The position numbers and the translations under genes are program-made. The notes beneath the pieces are model-generated. The model ran no database searches and was not told where the DNA came from. It saw only the letters and a program-made list of their open reading frames with translations. Below, piece by piece: positions 1 to 8,873 of a DNA stretch of 64,000 bases (position 1 is the stretch's first letter; each line of letters opens with the position of its first letter). Origin of the DNA: Lentisphaerae bacterium GWF2_49_21 (GTDB lineage: Bacteria; Verrucomicrobiota; Lentisphaeria; Victivallales; GWF2-50-93); assembly GCA_001804805.1 (NCBI GenBank), contig MHBH01000061.1, positions 124,001 through 188,000 on the forward strand, written 5' to 3'.

Positions 1-556
1 CATCTTCCCATTCTATCCTTATCTGTATCGCTAGAGGTATGTTGACATTCTTGTCCTCGCCCCAGTCGTCCTTCCATACTATGTCCTGGTCCTTTTTATC
101 AGCATACATGAATGAGATGTCCTTCACTCTTTCAGAAATGATCTCCTTCTCGCAATTATCCAGCTTGTCCACCCAGGGAAGGATTGGCGTCCTGCTATAA
201 GCTGCAACAAGGCTGCCATTTTCAACATACAGGCAGATGAACCTTATCCCCCCTTCGGAAAAATCGTTTATCCGATGCAGGTAGGCAAGGATGACTTTCT
301 TGCTGTCGCCCAGAAAGACAAATTTCTGAACGTGGTTCGGATCCTCCCAGCTGAAAGGCACGGCATTCCTGAAAGAGGAGTCTATGATGTTGTCAAGGAC
401 AAGGCATCTATGCAGCCTGTCGTTCTGCTTTACAACCGAGGCCCAGGTCCTGTGAACAGAGTACATGCCCATGCTGGCGCCGAGCATCACCATTGAAAGT
501 ATCGCCACGGCGACGATCATTTCAAGAAGAGTGAATCCTGACTCGTTTTTTATCAT
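1..556 (-). CDS. gspJ: Type II secretion minor pseudopilin, GspJ-like (partial, C-terminus off window)
   Basis: This gene is missing from the ORF track because its stop codon lies beyond base 1; I translated it from the ATG at 556 and found no stop in 185 codons. It starts MIKNESGFTLLEMIVAVA, the class III prepilin signature: short basic leader, Gly before Phe at the cleavage site, Glu at +5 and a hydrophobic helix that packs in the pseudopilus. In the family it would be processed by a prepilin peptidase and form part of the pseudopilus tip. The start codon overlaps the stop of the preceding gene (ATGA), so translation is coupled. The J assignment rests on its place after G-H-I and on its length (over 185 residues, longer than H and I); the family is certain, the letter less so. 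Confidence 0.8.
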   Translation of the reverse strand, partial: MIKNESGFTLLEMIVAVAILSMVMLGASMGMYSVHRTWASVVKQNDRLHRCLVLDNIIDSSFRNAVPFSWEDPNHVQKFVFLGDSKKVILAYLHRINDFSEGGIRFICLYVENGSLVAAYSRTPILPWVDKLDNCEKEIISERVKDISFMYADKKDQDIVWKDDWGEDKNVNIPLAIQIRIEWED

Positions 557-945
557 AGGTCTCCATCCTGCAGGATTTTTTCAATTTTTATCGATTCAGT
601 CTTCCTGTTGTTGTCATAGGAAATCTTGATTTCAAGAACTGCGAGCTTCCATTGTCCAAACTGGCTGTCAACGTCGGGTGGCAGGCCTTCCGGCTCGGAT
701 ACGGAGCATGAGGTGGAAGCTCCCTGATATGGGAAGAACTTGGAATCAGGATGCGCTTTCGGACCGGCAAGCAGGTAATATTCGGAAGCCTGCGCCAGCA
801 TGTGCTGGCTCTTCCACCTGTCAACAGCCTTCCGGGCTCTCATAGTGGCGCCTGCAGACATCTGGAGGGCTGCCGTCATGCCAAGCCCGAAGACGGCAAT
901 CGCGACAATCACTTCGATAAGAGTGAACTTCCTCTTCCTGATCAT
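553..945 (-). CDS. gspI: Type II secretion minor pseudopilin, GspI-like
   Basis: A 130-residue protein beginning MIRKRKFTLIEVIVAIAVFG. It has a short basic leader, the FTLIE cleavage motif with the conserved Glu, and a hydrophobic N-terminal helix, followed by a small globular region. GspI is the minor pseudopilin that nucleates the tip complex with J and K. The length, the position between the H- and J-like genes, and the ATGA overlaps at both ends (942-945 and 553-556) support the call. The residue before the cleavage site is Lys (RKRKF) rather than the usual Gly, which is an oddity that could affect processing. No GspK-like gene is visible; it could lie beyond the left edge. Confidence 0.82.
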   Translation of the reverse strand: MIRKRKFTLIEVIVAIAVFGLGMTAALQMSAGATMRARKAVDRWKSQHMLAQASEYYLLAGPKAHPDSKFFPYQGASTSCSVSEPEGLPPDVDSQFGQWKLAVLEIKISYDNNRKTESIKIEKILQDGDL

Positions 946-1388
946 TTATCCCTCTCTATTCCCGCCATACCGGTCAACTTTGAAATTTTAATTCTGATCC
1001 TATGCCCTTTGAGTGAAAGCTCCAGGGTGGGTCCGCTTCCAGTTCCATCAGGAAAGAATCTGTAGCTCGTTCCATCCTGTCCACCCTCGATTTGCACGCA
1101 TGGCGGCAGCTTATATGACATAGTGCCTGCCTCGACGGATGAAACTTCAGAAGCTCCACCAATCACGAATACACCCGAAGAAGGCTCAGTGCTCACAATT
1201 ACTATCTTGCCCTGAGAAGTCGCCATCAAAGAAGCCCTCGAAAAAAACAGCTGCAGCTCCCGGGCGGTGTTCTCAAGTGATACAAACGCTGGAACACGGT
1301 TTCGCTGTCCGACCACAATCCCCGTAACCAGGGCGATGATCAGGACAACCGCTACAAGTTCAATGAGGGTGTAGGAGTTTTTCCGCAT
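942..1388 (-). CDS. gspH: Type II secretion minor pseudopilin, GspH-like
   Basis: A 148-residue pseudopilin with leader MRKNSYTLIELVAVVLIIA. The +1 residue is Tyr rather than Phe and no Gly precedes it, but the TLIEL core with Glu at +5 and the hydrophobic helix are intact. The rest (for example VSLENTARELQLFFSRASLMA) matches the GspH layout, in which a helix of about 50 residues leads into a beta-rich head. It lies 140 bases downstream of gspG and overlaps gspI by four bases. The gap before it holds a palindromic repeat, so it may have its own translation signal rather than being coupled to gspG. Confidence 0.82.
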   Translation of the reverse strand: MRKNSYTLIELVAVVLIIALVTGIVVGQRNRVPAFVSLENTARELQLFFSRASLMATSQGKIVIVSTEPSSGVFVIGGASEVSSVEAGTMSYKLPPCVQIEGGQDGTSYRFFPDGTGSGPTLELSLKGHRIRIKISKLTGMAGIERDK

Positions 1389-1528
1389 AAGTCACAATAT
1401 CCAAATAGAATAATCCAGGAACAGCCCTTTCGGGCTTAACTACGAACATAATTCCAATTAGTGCTGCAATTTGCTTGTAGTTAATGCCGTAAGGCATGTT
1501 CTTCTGCTTTTTCTTTTAATTACTGGCA

Positions 1529-1960
1529 TCATTCAGCCGGGGGACCTATATTTGAAATGTCGGCAGCCTCACCGGTACCGCCGGACTGGCCGTCGCTTCC
1601 ATAGCTTATGATTTCAAATTCCCCGCTGGAGCCCGGCACCTTGAAGGAATAACTGTTCCCCCAGGGATCCTTAGGCACCGCACTTTTCAGATATGGTCCG
1701 TCCCATTTATCATCTCCTGTCTTCCTTGTAAGCTCATCGAGGGAAGTCGGCACCCTGCCCAGATCCATATTGAAGTCCAATATAGCCTGCTCGATCATCA
1801 GAATCTGGGTTCTTGCAGTACTGATCTTCGCCTTTCTCACATGGCGGAAATAGAGGGGCGTCACTATGGTTGCAAGTAATCCAAGTATTAAAATGACCAC
1901 GGCCATTTCCATAAGCGTGAAATACCTGACCGTCCTTCTTTCTTTCCTGTATGATTCCAT
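1529..1960 (-). CDS. gspG: Type II secretion major pseudopilin GspG
   Basis: The major pseudopilin, 143 residues from the start I chose. The motif RYFTLMEMAVVILILGLLAT is followed by the GspG head, with LDELT, GPYLK and PKDPWGNSY, the hallmark of this family, and a C-terminal calcium-site-like stretch (YGSDGQSGGTGEAADI). The ORF track starts at 2008, but its first 16 residues (EIGNQKSK) are a translated intergenic repeat. The ATG at 1960 has GGAGG five bases upstream and gives a normal leader, so it is preferred. The leader is long (about 14 residues) and Tyr precedes Phe at the cleavage site. A 164-base repeat-filled gap separates it from gspF. Confidence 0.92.
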   Translation of the reverse strand: MESYRKERRTVRYFTLMEMAVVILILGLLATIVTPLYFRHVRKAKISTARTQILMIEQAILDFNMDLGRVPTSLDELTRKTGDDKWDGPYLKSAVPKDPWGNSYSFKVPGSSGEFEIISYGSDGQSGGTGEAADISNIGPPAE

Positions 1961-1970
1961 AAGACCTCCA

Positions 1971-2124
1971 ATCATTTTCGATTTTTGATTTCCAATTTCC
2001 GATTTCAAATCCCTAACTCACAATTGCCGGCCGGAGGCCGGCGCTCCTTTACAATTCACCAATTTTGATTTTCAAGTCATCTGTTTCGTATTTCGAGTTT
2101 CGGATTTCGTGCTTTCTTCTTGCC
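1971..2124. repeat. Intergenic repeat cluster between gspF and gspG
   Basis: This gap contains low-complexity A/T text built from variations on GATTTCCAATTTCCGATTT. It also holds one copy of a GC-rich palindromic repeat, CCGGCCGGAGGCCGGCGCTC (about 2028-2047). The same arrangement, text then palindrome then text, occurs between gspE and gspF at about 3379-3455. I see no coding potential and no T-run terminator here. Confidence 0.7.
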
Positions 2125-3324
2125 TTACATATTCTGCATTTCCAGTATCGCCATGAATATCGACAAAATCACCAGCATTATGATCAAGGCAAGGAACAGG
2201 ATCACTACGGGCTCGAAAAGAGCAAGAAGCCTTTTTATCCTAGTCTTCAAGTTGTCCTCATAGTTCGCCGCAACCTGGTTCAGCATTCCACCCATGTTGC
2301 CTGACTCCTCCCCTATGGCGAGCATCTGCAGGGCGTCCTTCGGCACAAACCTGCTCTTGCTGAGCGCGGCGGAAAGCTTCGCACCTCCCTTGAGCTCGGA
2401 ATTGACTCCGTGGAAGGTCCTGGCGATCTGCTTGTTGACAATAACATTTATCCCTATCTGGACGGTGCTCAGCAGATGAACATGGTTCTGGATCAGCACC
2501 GCGAGCGTCCTTATGAACCTGCTTATCTCGATCATGGATATGAGTTCCCCTAAAAGAGGCAGCTTGAGGATATTCTCCTCCCACCAGTCCGCCATCCTGC
2601 CGCCTGTCCTGATATTATACACGATGTAGCAGAAAACTCCGATGCAGATGATCCACAGCCACCAGAATCCGGTGGCGATATCGCTGATCCCAAGCATCAT
2701 CTTCGTCAGGAACGGAAGCTCCCTGCCCATGTCGGTGAAAATCTTCGAGAAGCGTGGTATCACGACGGTAAAAAGCACGATGATGACGACGAAGATGACA
2801 GCCATCACGAAAAGCGGATATATTGAGCTGGTGATCAGGAAATTCCTGAGATCCTTCCTGTCGTTCAGGAAACGCTGCAGTTCAGACATGATGTCCGGGA
2901 GGGAGCCGGTCTCCTCGCCCGCCTCCACGAGATTGGCATATATCCTTGGGAACCTGTTCCCATGATCGCGGATTATTGCAGAGAATTTCTTACCCTCGTG
3001 AAGCCCTTTCCTAAGCTCGTTCACTATTTCCGATGTTCCTGCCGGCGATCCCTGGGATATTATACCGAGGGCTCTTTCGAGAGGGATATGGGCCTTGAGC
3101 AGGGGAACAAGCCTGTTCGTGAATTCGCATGCGTCGAAGCTGTCCCTTTTCCAGAATTTCCAGCCATTGTCCTGTGACAGCGCATCGGCCTGCCCATAGC
3201 ATTCCAATGGAAGAAGTCCACGGTTCCTCAGCCTTGAAAGCGAATCCGGCTGGGAGTCCCCTTCAATCAGGATCTCGCTTGTCTTTCCATCGGTTCCCGC
3301 AACTTTGTATTTATAGAGAGGCAT
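2125..3324 (-). CDS. gspF: Type II secretion inner-membrane platform protein GspF
   Basis: A 399-residue polytopic protein of the GspF/PilC family. It begins MPLYKYKVAG, the usual start of the family, and holds two repeats of the T2SSF domain. The first is near residues 75-200 (FTNRLVPLLKAHIPLERAL and GNRFPRIYANLVEAGEETGS), and the second is in the last third (FIRTLAVLIQNHVHLLSTV and DALQMLAIGEESGNMGGML). Hydrophobic segments follow the first domain, occur mid-protein, and close the C-terminus. The track's longer start (3420) adds 32 residues translated from an intergenic repeat, so I moved the start to the ATG at 3324. It would anchor the GspE ATPase at the inner membrane. Confidence 0.95.
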   Translation of the reverse strand: MPLYKYKVAGTDGKTSEILIEGDSQPDSLSRLRNRGLLPLECYGQADALSQDNGWKFWKRDSFDACEFTNRLVPLLKAHIPLERALGIISQGSPAGTSEIVNELRKGLHEGKKFSAIIRDHGNRFPRIYANLVEAGEETGSLPDIMSELQRFLNDRKDLRNFLITSSIYPLFVMAVIFVVIIVLFTVVIPRFSKIFTDMGRELPFLTKMMLGISDIATGFWWLWIICIGVFCYIVYNIRTGGRMADWWEENILKLPLLGELISMIEISRFIRTLAVLIQNHVHLLSTVQIGINVIVNKQIARTFHGVNSELKGGAKLSAALSKSRFVPKDALQMLAIGEESGNMGGMLNQVAANYEDNLKTRIKRLLALFEPVVILFLALIIMLVILSIFMAILEMQNM

Positions 3325-3378
3325 CTTTAAACAAGCTCCAGATTTAAAAATCCGAAATCCGAATTTCGAGCTACAAGT

Positions 3379-3455
3379 TACAATTGCCGGCCGGAGGCCA
3401 GCGCTCCTATAAAATTCCAAAACCCAGTATCAAGTTTCAAGTATCAAATTTCCAG
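3379..3455. repeat. Intergenic repeat cluster between gspE and gspF
   Basis: A copy of the CCGGCCGGAGGCC palindrome (about 3386-3408), followed by text-like variations on CAAGTTTCAAGTATCAAATT. It is nearly identical in plan to the 1971-2124 cluster two genes away, which indicates that the same repeats entered this operon at least twice. Confidence 0.7.
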
Positions 3456-3457
3456 TT

Positions 3458-5077
3458 TTACACATTTATCGTCACTCTGGCGATTTCAGATTCAAGAGTG
3501 ATTCCGGCCGCGACCTTGTCCCTGCCGTCCTCAACAAGTTTTTTCATGCCATTCTTCTTTGCGAGTTTCGCAATCATTCCACTGTCGCTGTTCTTCGATA
3601 TCGCCGAGGCGATCTCTTCATTCACCAGAAGAAGCTCGAATATCCCGGTCCTGCCCCTGAATCCGGTACCGGAGCAGTTCCTGCACTTGTTGGAGTCCTT
3701 GTCGGAGCCCTTGCCTTTGCACTTGAGGCATAATTTCCTGACAAGCCTCTGAGAGAGCACGGCCTTCAGAGATGATGATATCAGAAATCCTTCCACTCCT
3801 ATGTCGAGGAGCCTGCTTATCGCGCCGACCGCGTCGTTCGTGTGGAGAGTACTGAGCACAAGGTGCCCGGTCAGAGACGCATGTACTGCAATTTCCGCCG
3901 TATCCTTGTCGCGGATCTCTCCTACGAGTATCACGTCCGGATCCTGCCTTACGATATGACGGAGGCTGTTTGCGAAATCAAGGCCTATCTTGGGATTGAC
4001 CTGCATCTGGGAAAGCCTTTCAATCCTGTATTCTATCGGATCCTCTACGGTGATAATCTTCTTTTCACGGCTGTTGAGCTTGGACATAGCCCCGTAGAGG
4101 GTCGTAGTCTTTCCGCTTCCTGTCGGTCCGACAACCAATATTATACCGTGGGGGAGCGATATGAGCTTTTCAAACTGTTCCCGCATATCATCATTCATAC
4201 CTATGCTCTTGAGATCGATGTTCATGGAGTCCTTGCGGAGGAGTCGGAGGACTACGCTCTCCCCGTTCATAGTCGGTATGGTGCTTATTCGTACGTCCAC
4301 GTCTCCCTTGCCGATCTTCATGTTGGTACGTCCGTCCTGCGGCAGACGACGCTCCGCGATGTTCAGCCCCCCGACCAGCTTGATCCTTGAAACTATCGCA
4401 GGATACTGCGATATCGGCGTGGTAAGGAACTCCTGCAGGAGTCCATCGATCCTGAAGCGCACAATCAGCTTGTTCTCCTCCGGCTCTATGTGGATGTCGC
4501 TCGCATCCATCTCGAGCGCCCGTGAAAACATTTCGTTTACAAGCCTGACGATTGTCGCTTCGCTCGCAAGATTCCTGAGCGTCTCCTCGTTGTCATCCGA
4601 CTTCAGGAACTGGTTCGGATCATTTTCAGGCGCCAGCGGTGATTTTTCATATATGGACTGTATCTTGCGCTCCAGGATGCTTCTTCTGGCGAGGAGGAAT
4701 TTCACTCTCCTGCCGTAGAGGCTCTTTATGAAATACGACGTCTTGCCAAGCGTGTATGGTTCGCTGACAAGCATCTCCATCTCCTCGTCGTTCCACGATA
4801 TCGGGAGGCAGACGGAGTTTATGAGATAATCGGCCGATATTCCCGGGAACTGCGCTATTTCCCTGTCCCTTATCTCCTCCTCGTCCTTGGCTTCAATTCC
4901 TGAAGATTTTGAATAGATGGAAATCAGATCGGCTTCTGAAATGGCGCCCTGGTTGCAGAGATCCCAGTCAAGCTTCTTCCGGTCGGGATTCTTCTTCATC
5001 CTTTCGGGATATTCAGGATACAGGGACGAGAGCTCCCTCTCTATGGCGTCAAGGATGTTTTTAGCGTCATTTGACAT
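3458..5077 (-). CDS. gspE: Type II secretion ATPase GspE
   Basis: A 539-residue hexameric ATPase that would power pseudopilus assembly. Residues 1-170 form a degenerate N1E-like domain. Then come the N2E domain, Walker A GPTGSGKTTT near residue 316, Asp box, Walker B VILVGEIRD near 380, and a His box (SLTGHLVLSTLHTND). A zinc-binding tetracysteine (CLKCKG...CRNC) lies near 450-466. All catalytic motifs are present. The start overlaps the end of gspD by 11 bases, so the two are probably translationally coupled. The family name is secure; a type IV pilus PilB is the alternative, but the complete C-to-J context favours secretion. Confidence 0.95.
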   Translation of the reverse strand: MSNDAKNILDAIERELSSLYPEYPERMKKNPDRKKLDWDLCNQGAISEADLISIYSKSSGIEAKDEEEIRDREIAQFPGISADYLINSVCLPISWNDEEMEMLVSEPYTLGKTSYFIKSLYGRRVKFLLARRSILERKIQSIYEKSPLAPENDPNQFLKSDDNEETLRNLASEATIVRLVNEMFSRALEMDASDIHIEPEENKLIVRFRIDGLLQEFLTTPISQYPAIVSRIKLVGGLNIAERRLPQDGRTNMKIGKGDVDVRISTIPTMNGESVVLRLLRKDSMNIDLKSIGMNDDMREQFEKLISLPHGIILVVGPTGSGKTTTLYGAMSKLNSREKKIITVEDPIEYRIERLSQMQVNPKIGLDFANSLRHIVRQDPDVILVGEIRDKDTAEIAVHASLTGHLVLSTLHTNDAVGAISRLLDIGVEGFLISSSLKAVLSQRLVRKLCLKCKGKGSDKDSNKCRNCSGTGFRGRTGIFELLLVNEEIASAISKNSDSGMIAKLAKKNGMKKLVEDGRDKVAAGITLESEIARVTINV

Positions 5078-7343
5078 TGTCTTCCTTGATTTCCTGTTTT
5101 TCCATGTCGCTTATCGCCTTCAAAGCCTGCTTATATCTTGCCGTGATTTCATCGAGATTGCTGTGCTCGTCAAGAATCCTGCCAGTTATAATCACAACCA
5201 TTTCAGTCCTTATGGAGGTGCTGGTGGTATTCCCAAAAAGCTTGGACAGCAGGTTTATTTCAGATACAAAGGGAATAGACTGGTTGTTCTCCTCGGTTTT
5301 TTCCTTGATGATTCCACCGACTATGACTGTTCCTCCATCGCGGATCGAAAGGGCGGTTTTCAGTATGCGCTCCGAAATGGTCGGGGAATCAATCGTGGAG
5401 GATGTGGTTTTTTGTGCATCCGATACTATCTGCTCAAGCTCCATCGTTATAAGTCCGCCTTCGGTGACATGCGGAGTTATGGTGAGGATTATCCCGGTGT
5501 CGACATACTCTATTGCACTGTTGAGAACCGTGCTGGTTGTTGTAACTGAAGCCGTATCGGTGATCTGATTGGTCACGATCGGAACCCTGTCACCCACTGA
5601 TATCTTGGCCTCGGAATGGCTTGCCACCAGGATCTGGGGGCTTGAAAGCACTTTTACTTTCCCTTTCCCTGCAATGGCTTTCAGGTAGGCGAACTTTTCA
5701 TCGGGATTATTCTTGTTTGTAAGCAGGTATTTGAATCCGTCAGACGCCTTCCCCGTACTTCCCTTGGCTAACGTTGTCCAGCTTGTTCCGAAAAGGCTCT
5801 CATTATTGCCATTCCCCCTTTTACTAGAAAATTCCAGACCGTACGCCGTATCGTCCGTTAGAGTCACTTCCGACACCAGCACCTGCAGAAGCACCTGCGC
5901 CGCAACCGTATCAAGCCTTTCAAGCACGGCCCTCAGCATGGCATAAGTCCTCGGAGTCGTCCTTATCACCATCCTGTTATGGACACCATCCGCAAATATT
6001 TTGACAGGCACGTCAAAGACGCTTGCCGGCCCCTTGTCATCCGGCCCCTTGGCGCTGCTGCTCGTGGTCGTGGTCGCGGCGGCAGGTTTATTGCTTGTTC
6101 CGGACGCCGACAATCTTGATGCGCCTCCGGTAGGTGACGCAGAGGACTTTGAAGTGGAACCTCCGGTCGAGGACGTCGAGGAGGTTGAGGATGAAGAAGA
6201 CGAATCGCCAGCTGTAAGAACCGTACTCTCAACCGGAAAGACGACCGATATCGCGCTCAGGAGCTGATCAGCCCTTGAGTTTACGACTTTATATATGAAA
6301 ACCTGCTCCTGCTCGCCGACATCGCTCCTGTCAAGGATCGCCGCCCATTTTTTTAGTTCCGTAAGCGCTTCCTCATTCGCAGCGGTCGCAACGACCACCT
6401 GCAGCCTGTCAAGGCTGATGAGAGTTATCGAGCCAGGCTCGGCCTGGATGTTCTCAGTAGAAACCGGGAAGCCAAGTACCGGCAGTATCGAAGCAAGCTC
6501 GTTCTTGATCCTGTCCGACGAAACATTCACACATTGTATCACCGCCTGCGGCCAGTTGTTCTTGTTCTTCTGGTCGAGAAGCTTGACCAGCGATTGGATT
6601 TTTGCGACATTCGCAGGAGCTTCTATGAGCAAAATTGAATTCTGGTGCGTTATGTCCATGGCGGTGGCACCGGGCGTAATGAAGGTCTTGATCTTCTCAA
6701 GAATGTCCTTTGACGCGGCATTGCGTATCGGAAGCAGCATCACCTCGACATTAGCCTGGGGCTCATGATCGGCGAGTATCCTCCTGTCCTGCGGCATCTT
6801 CGTGAAAGGAAGTATGTGGAGCACACCGCCTTCCGGGGAGCAGTAGGCCCCGCCAAGCCAGAGGATCTGTTCGAACATCTCCCAGACTTCCCTCTTTGTC
6901 ATTTTCGTCTTGGTAAGGACAATCGTAACAGATCCAGAGACCTGTGGATCTATGAGATAGTTGAATTTAAGATATTCTGCAAACTGACGTACGGCATATC
7001 TGATCTGCGTATCATTCTTCAGTACTACCTCGATCATCTCCTGCTTTTCTGCGTCGGTCATGAGCTTGTCATAGAAAGGTTCGCCTTTTTTAAGTTCAAT
7101 CTCCTGTTTCTTCTCAGCAACCTTGATGATGTCCTTCAAGTTCTCATCTGATTTGGGCACAGGAAGAGATTCGACGGTTTCATCCTTCATGTCCTCCCTT
7201 TTCTCCTCCTTGACAAGCCTGGTCTTCTTGTTGAGCCTCGAATCATCCCCGGCCACGTCCACCTTGTCTTCTGTCATAGTGCAGGATGTAAAAAGGAAAA
7301 GAACCATCAACATGAGCATGAATGCCGCGAATAAATTTTTCAT
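5067..7343 (-). CDS. gspD: Type II secretion secretin GspD (lipoprotein form)
   Basis: A 758-residue outer-membrane secretin. The N-terminus is a lipoprotein signal with lipobox LFTSC (Cys21). The N0 and N1-N3 ring-building domains fill about residues 90-370 (for example FNYLIDPQVSGSVTI, VMLLPIRNAASKDILEKI). A Ser/Thr-rich low-complexity stretch near 380-440 follows, then a last N-domain and the secretin channel, ending with VPFVSEINLLSKLFG and EMVVIITGRIL. The lipobox suggests that the channel carries its own membrane anchor and may not need a separate pilotin (inference). The ribosome site GAAGGTGG is well placed. The low-complexity linker is longer than usual for GspD. Confidence 0.95.
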   Translation of the reverse strand: MKNLFAAFMLMLMVLFLFTSCTMTEDKVDVAGDDSRLNKKTRLVKEEKREDMKDETVESLPVPKSDENLKDIIKVAEKKQEIELKKGEPFYDKLMTDAEKQEMIEVVLKNDTQIRYAVRQFAEYLKFNYLIDPQVSGSVTIVLTKTKMTKREVWEMFEQILWLGGAYCSPEGGVLHILPFTKMPQDRRILADHEPQANVEVMLLPIRNAASKDILEKIKTFITPGATAMDITHQNSILLIEAPANVAKIQSLVKLLDQKNKNNWPQAVIQCVNVSSDRIKNELASILPVLGFPVSTENIQAEPGSITLISLDRLQVVVATAANEEALTELKKWAAILDRSDVGEQEQVFIYKVVNSRADQLLSAISVVFPVESTVLTAGDSSSSSSTSSTSSTGGSTSKSSASPTGGASRLSASGTSNKPAAATTTTSSSAKGPDDKGPASVFDVPVKIFADGVHNRMVIRTTPRTYAMLRAVLERLDTVAAQVLLQVLVSEVTLTDDTAYGLEFSSKRGNGNNESLFGTSWTTLAKGSTGKASDGFKYLLTNKNNPDEKFAYLKAIAGKGKVKVLSSPQILVASHSEAKISVGDRVPIVTNQITDTASVTTTSTVLNSAIEYVDTGIILTITPHVTEGGLITMELEQIVSDAQKTTSSTIDSPTISERILKTALSIRDGGTVIVGGIIKEKTEENNQSIPFVSEINLLSKLFGNTTSTSIRTEMVVIITGRILDEHSNLDEITARYKQALKAISDMEKQEIKEDNVK

Positions 7344-7406
7344 AAACCACCTTCTTTAGTATCTTTGTTTTACATTATATGTTTTATTGTTTCGAATTTC
7401 GACCTG

Positions 7407-7434
7407 TCCGCCATAGCTTCTTTGCGACGGCGGA
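7407..7434. repeat. 28-nt hairpin repeat (TCCGCC...GGCGGA family), copy 1
   Basis: An imperfect hairpin TCCGCCATAGC...GACGGCGGA. Four more copies occur at 37165-37192, 41482-41509, 55096-55125 and 55775-55802. Here it sits inside A/T text-like repeat sequence (TTTCGAATTTCG before it, ATTCGGATTCCG after it), as if it had been inserted there, in the gap between gspC and gspD. Confidence 0.75.
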
Positions 7435-7479
7435 TATTCGGATTCCGATATTGGTTTGCGGGTAAAGCCCGCCTAAAAC

Positions 7480-8274
7480 TCATTGATCCGGCCTTGGCGG
7501 CTGGGGTCCTCTGAATCTTGACGGCCTCTGGCCCGGCACCGGCTGAGGTTGTGTTCCGGATTCATCGGGCGTGACAGCTATGGGAACCCTTGTATTAGTC
7601 CTGTTTCCGGGAACACCCGGTATAACTGGCGATGGAACGGTTCCTGCAGGAGTCGCAGCCGCAGGGACTGTCCCTCCATCCTCAGGAGCCGTAGCTAACG
7701 GATTTTCCGGAACAGGAGGCGCTGCAACAGGCGAGGGTATGACATCATCATCAAAGTTCAAATTAAGCACAATCTGCTCCCTTCCCCTTGAAAGGACGAC
7801 AGAATCGGAATTTACCTCTATCAGCATGAATCCGTTTTCGAGTGTCGCGCCGAGTTTGTAGAAAGTCGGTACATTCTGAGGTGCGGCTGTTGACGAAGTG
7901 CGGACGCCCTTGGACCTGCTCAGTTGAGGCATCGCCGACACCGACTGCTTGTCAAGTATTATCGCTCCAGACACATCACCAAAAATACTGATGCCAAGAA
8001 GCTCCATTCCTGCGGGTTTGGCACCTCCGAGAAGTGAACCACCCTCCCCTGACCGGTATGGACTGAAAAGATTGTTCTCCCAGAGCCCGGCTATATCGGT
8101 TATTTCATCCCTGTCCTTTTTTATTTTCTGGGGAGCCGGAACAGCCCTGCCCAGATCCGGAGCCATTGAAAGTATCTTGTCCGGCAGATGTGACTTGAAG
8201 GTCAAATTAAGCGCCAGCAGCAGCACTGCGAGGATGAAGAGGAACAGGTTCAGCAATATGTAGAACAGCTTCAT
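7480..8274 (-). CDS. Type II secretion GspC-like inner-membrane protein
   Basis: A 264-residue bitopic protein. It has a short cytoplasmic start, one membrane helix (residues 4-25), then a homology-region-like periplasmic domain with WENNLFSPYR and ELLGISIFGDVSGAII. These resemble the segment of GspC that binds the secretin N0 domain. The domain ends near residue 175, and the last 85 residues are a Pro/Gly/Ala-rich tail. There is no PDZ domain or coiled coil at the C-terminus, unlike classic GspC. The position just before gspD fits the canonical C-D order. It overlaps the M-like gene by four bases. Confidence in the role is good, in the strict family moderate. Confidence 0.7.
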   Translation of the reverse strand: MKLFYILLNLFLFILAVLLLALNLTFKSHLPDKILSMAPDLGRAVPAPQKIKKDRDEITDIAGLWENNLFSPYRSGEGGSLLGGAKPAGMELLGISIFGDVSGAIILDKQSVSAMPQLSRSKGVRTSSTAAPQNVPTFYKLGATLENGFMLIEVNSDSVVLSRGREQIVLNLNFDDDVIPSPVAAPPVPENPLATAPEDGGTVPAAATPAGTVPSPVIPGVPGNRTNTRVPIAVTPDESGTQPQPVPGQRPSRFRGPQPPRPDQ

Positions 8275-8873
8275 TTTTCCTCACCCATGAGAACTTTGGC
8301 GATATAGTCGCTGTTGAGGGAAACCACGCTTATCGTCCCGCTGAGGACTATCTCCTTGGCATCACGCGGATTGAAGGGCCTGATGACGCACTTCCTCCAG
8401 TAGAAACATGGATTCGCCTTGTATAGATCACTTATGAACTTCGAAATCTCCTCCATCGTGGATTTAGCCTCTATGTTGACCTCCATGAAAGAGATGTCCT
8501 CATTTATTTTCGTGAGCCTTGAATTGCCTATGTTCTGGAGCTTGAGTCCAGATGATTTTGCGACATCCTCTATCTTCTTGATTATGCTGCTCTCAATGTC
8601 TCCATCCCTTTTCGAAATCCAGAAATCCTTCCCCTGCCTGACGAAGTTCTCCCTGATCAGCCTTATATCATGCACCTCCTTTATCTCCTTCTCAAGATCC
8701 TTGTGAAAGTCCCCAAGCGCCGTTATCCCGCTGCTAATCGTATCATGTCCGGGCCAGAGATTCATGATATCCTTCCAGTAGAGGATTAAAACTGCCATGA
8801 ACAGCAGGGATGCAATAATAAGGCCTATGACGGCCTTTGTGTTCGCACGTATTGCTGACTTGATCTTATCCAT
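8271..8873 (-). CDS. Type II secretion GspM/PilO-like assembly protein
   Basis: A 200-residue protein with one membrane helix (about residues 14-34), a helical segment rich in Lys/Glu, and a ferredoxin-like periplasmic domain (SSGLKLQNIGNSRLTKI, FMEVNIEAKSTMEEISKFISDLYK). This is the architecture of GspM and PilO, which dimerise with GspL/PilN at the inner membrane. Identification rests on fold-like pattern and on its position: it overlaps the L-like gene by eight bases and the C-like gene by four. The sequence itself is poorly conserved in the family, so the exact letter is inferred. Confidence 0.65.
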   Translation of the reverse strand: MDKIKSAIRANTKAVIGLIIASLLFMAVLILYWKDIMNLWPGHDTISSGITALGDFHKDLEKEIKEVHDIRLIRENFVRQGKDFWISKRDGDIESSIIKKIEDVAKSSGLKLQNIGNSRLTKINEDISFMEVNIEAKSTMEEISKFISDLYKANPCFYWRKCVIRPFNPRDAKEIVLSGTISVVSLNSDYIAKVLMGEEK

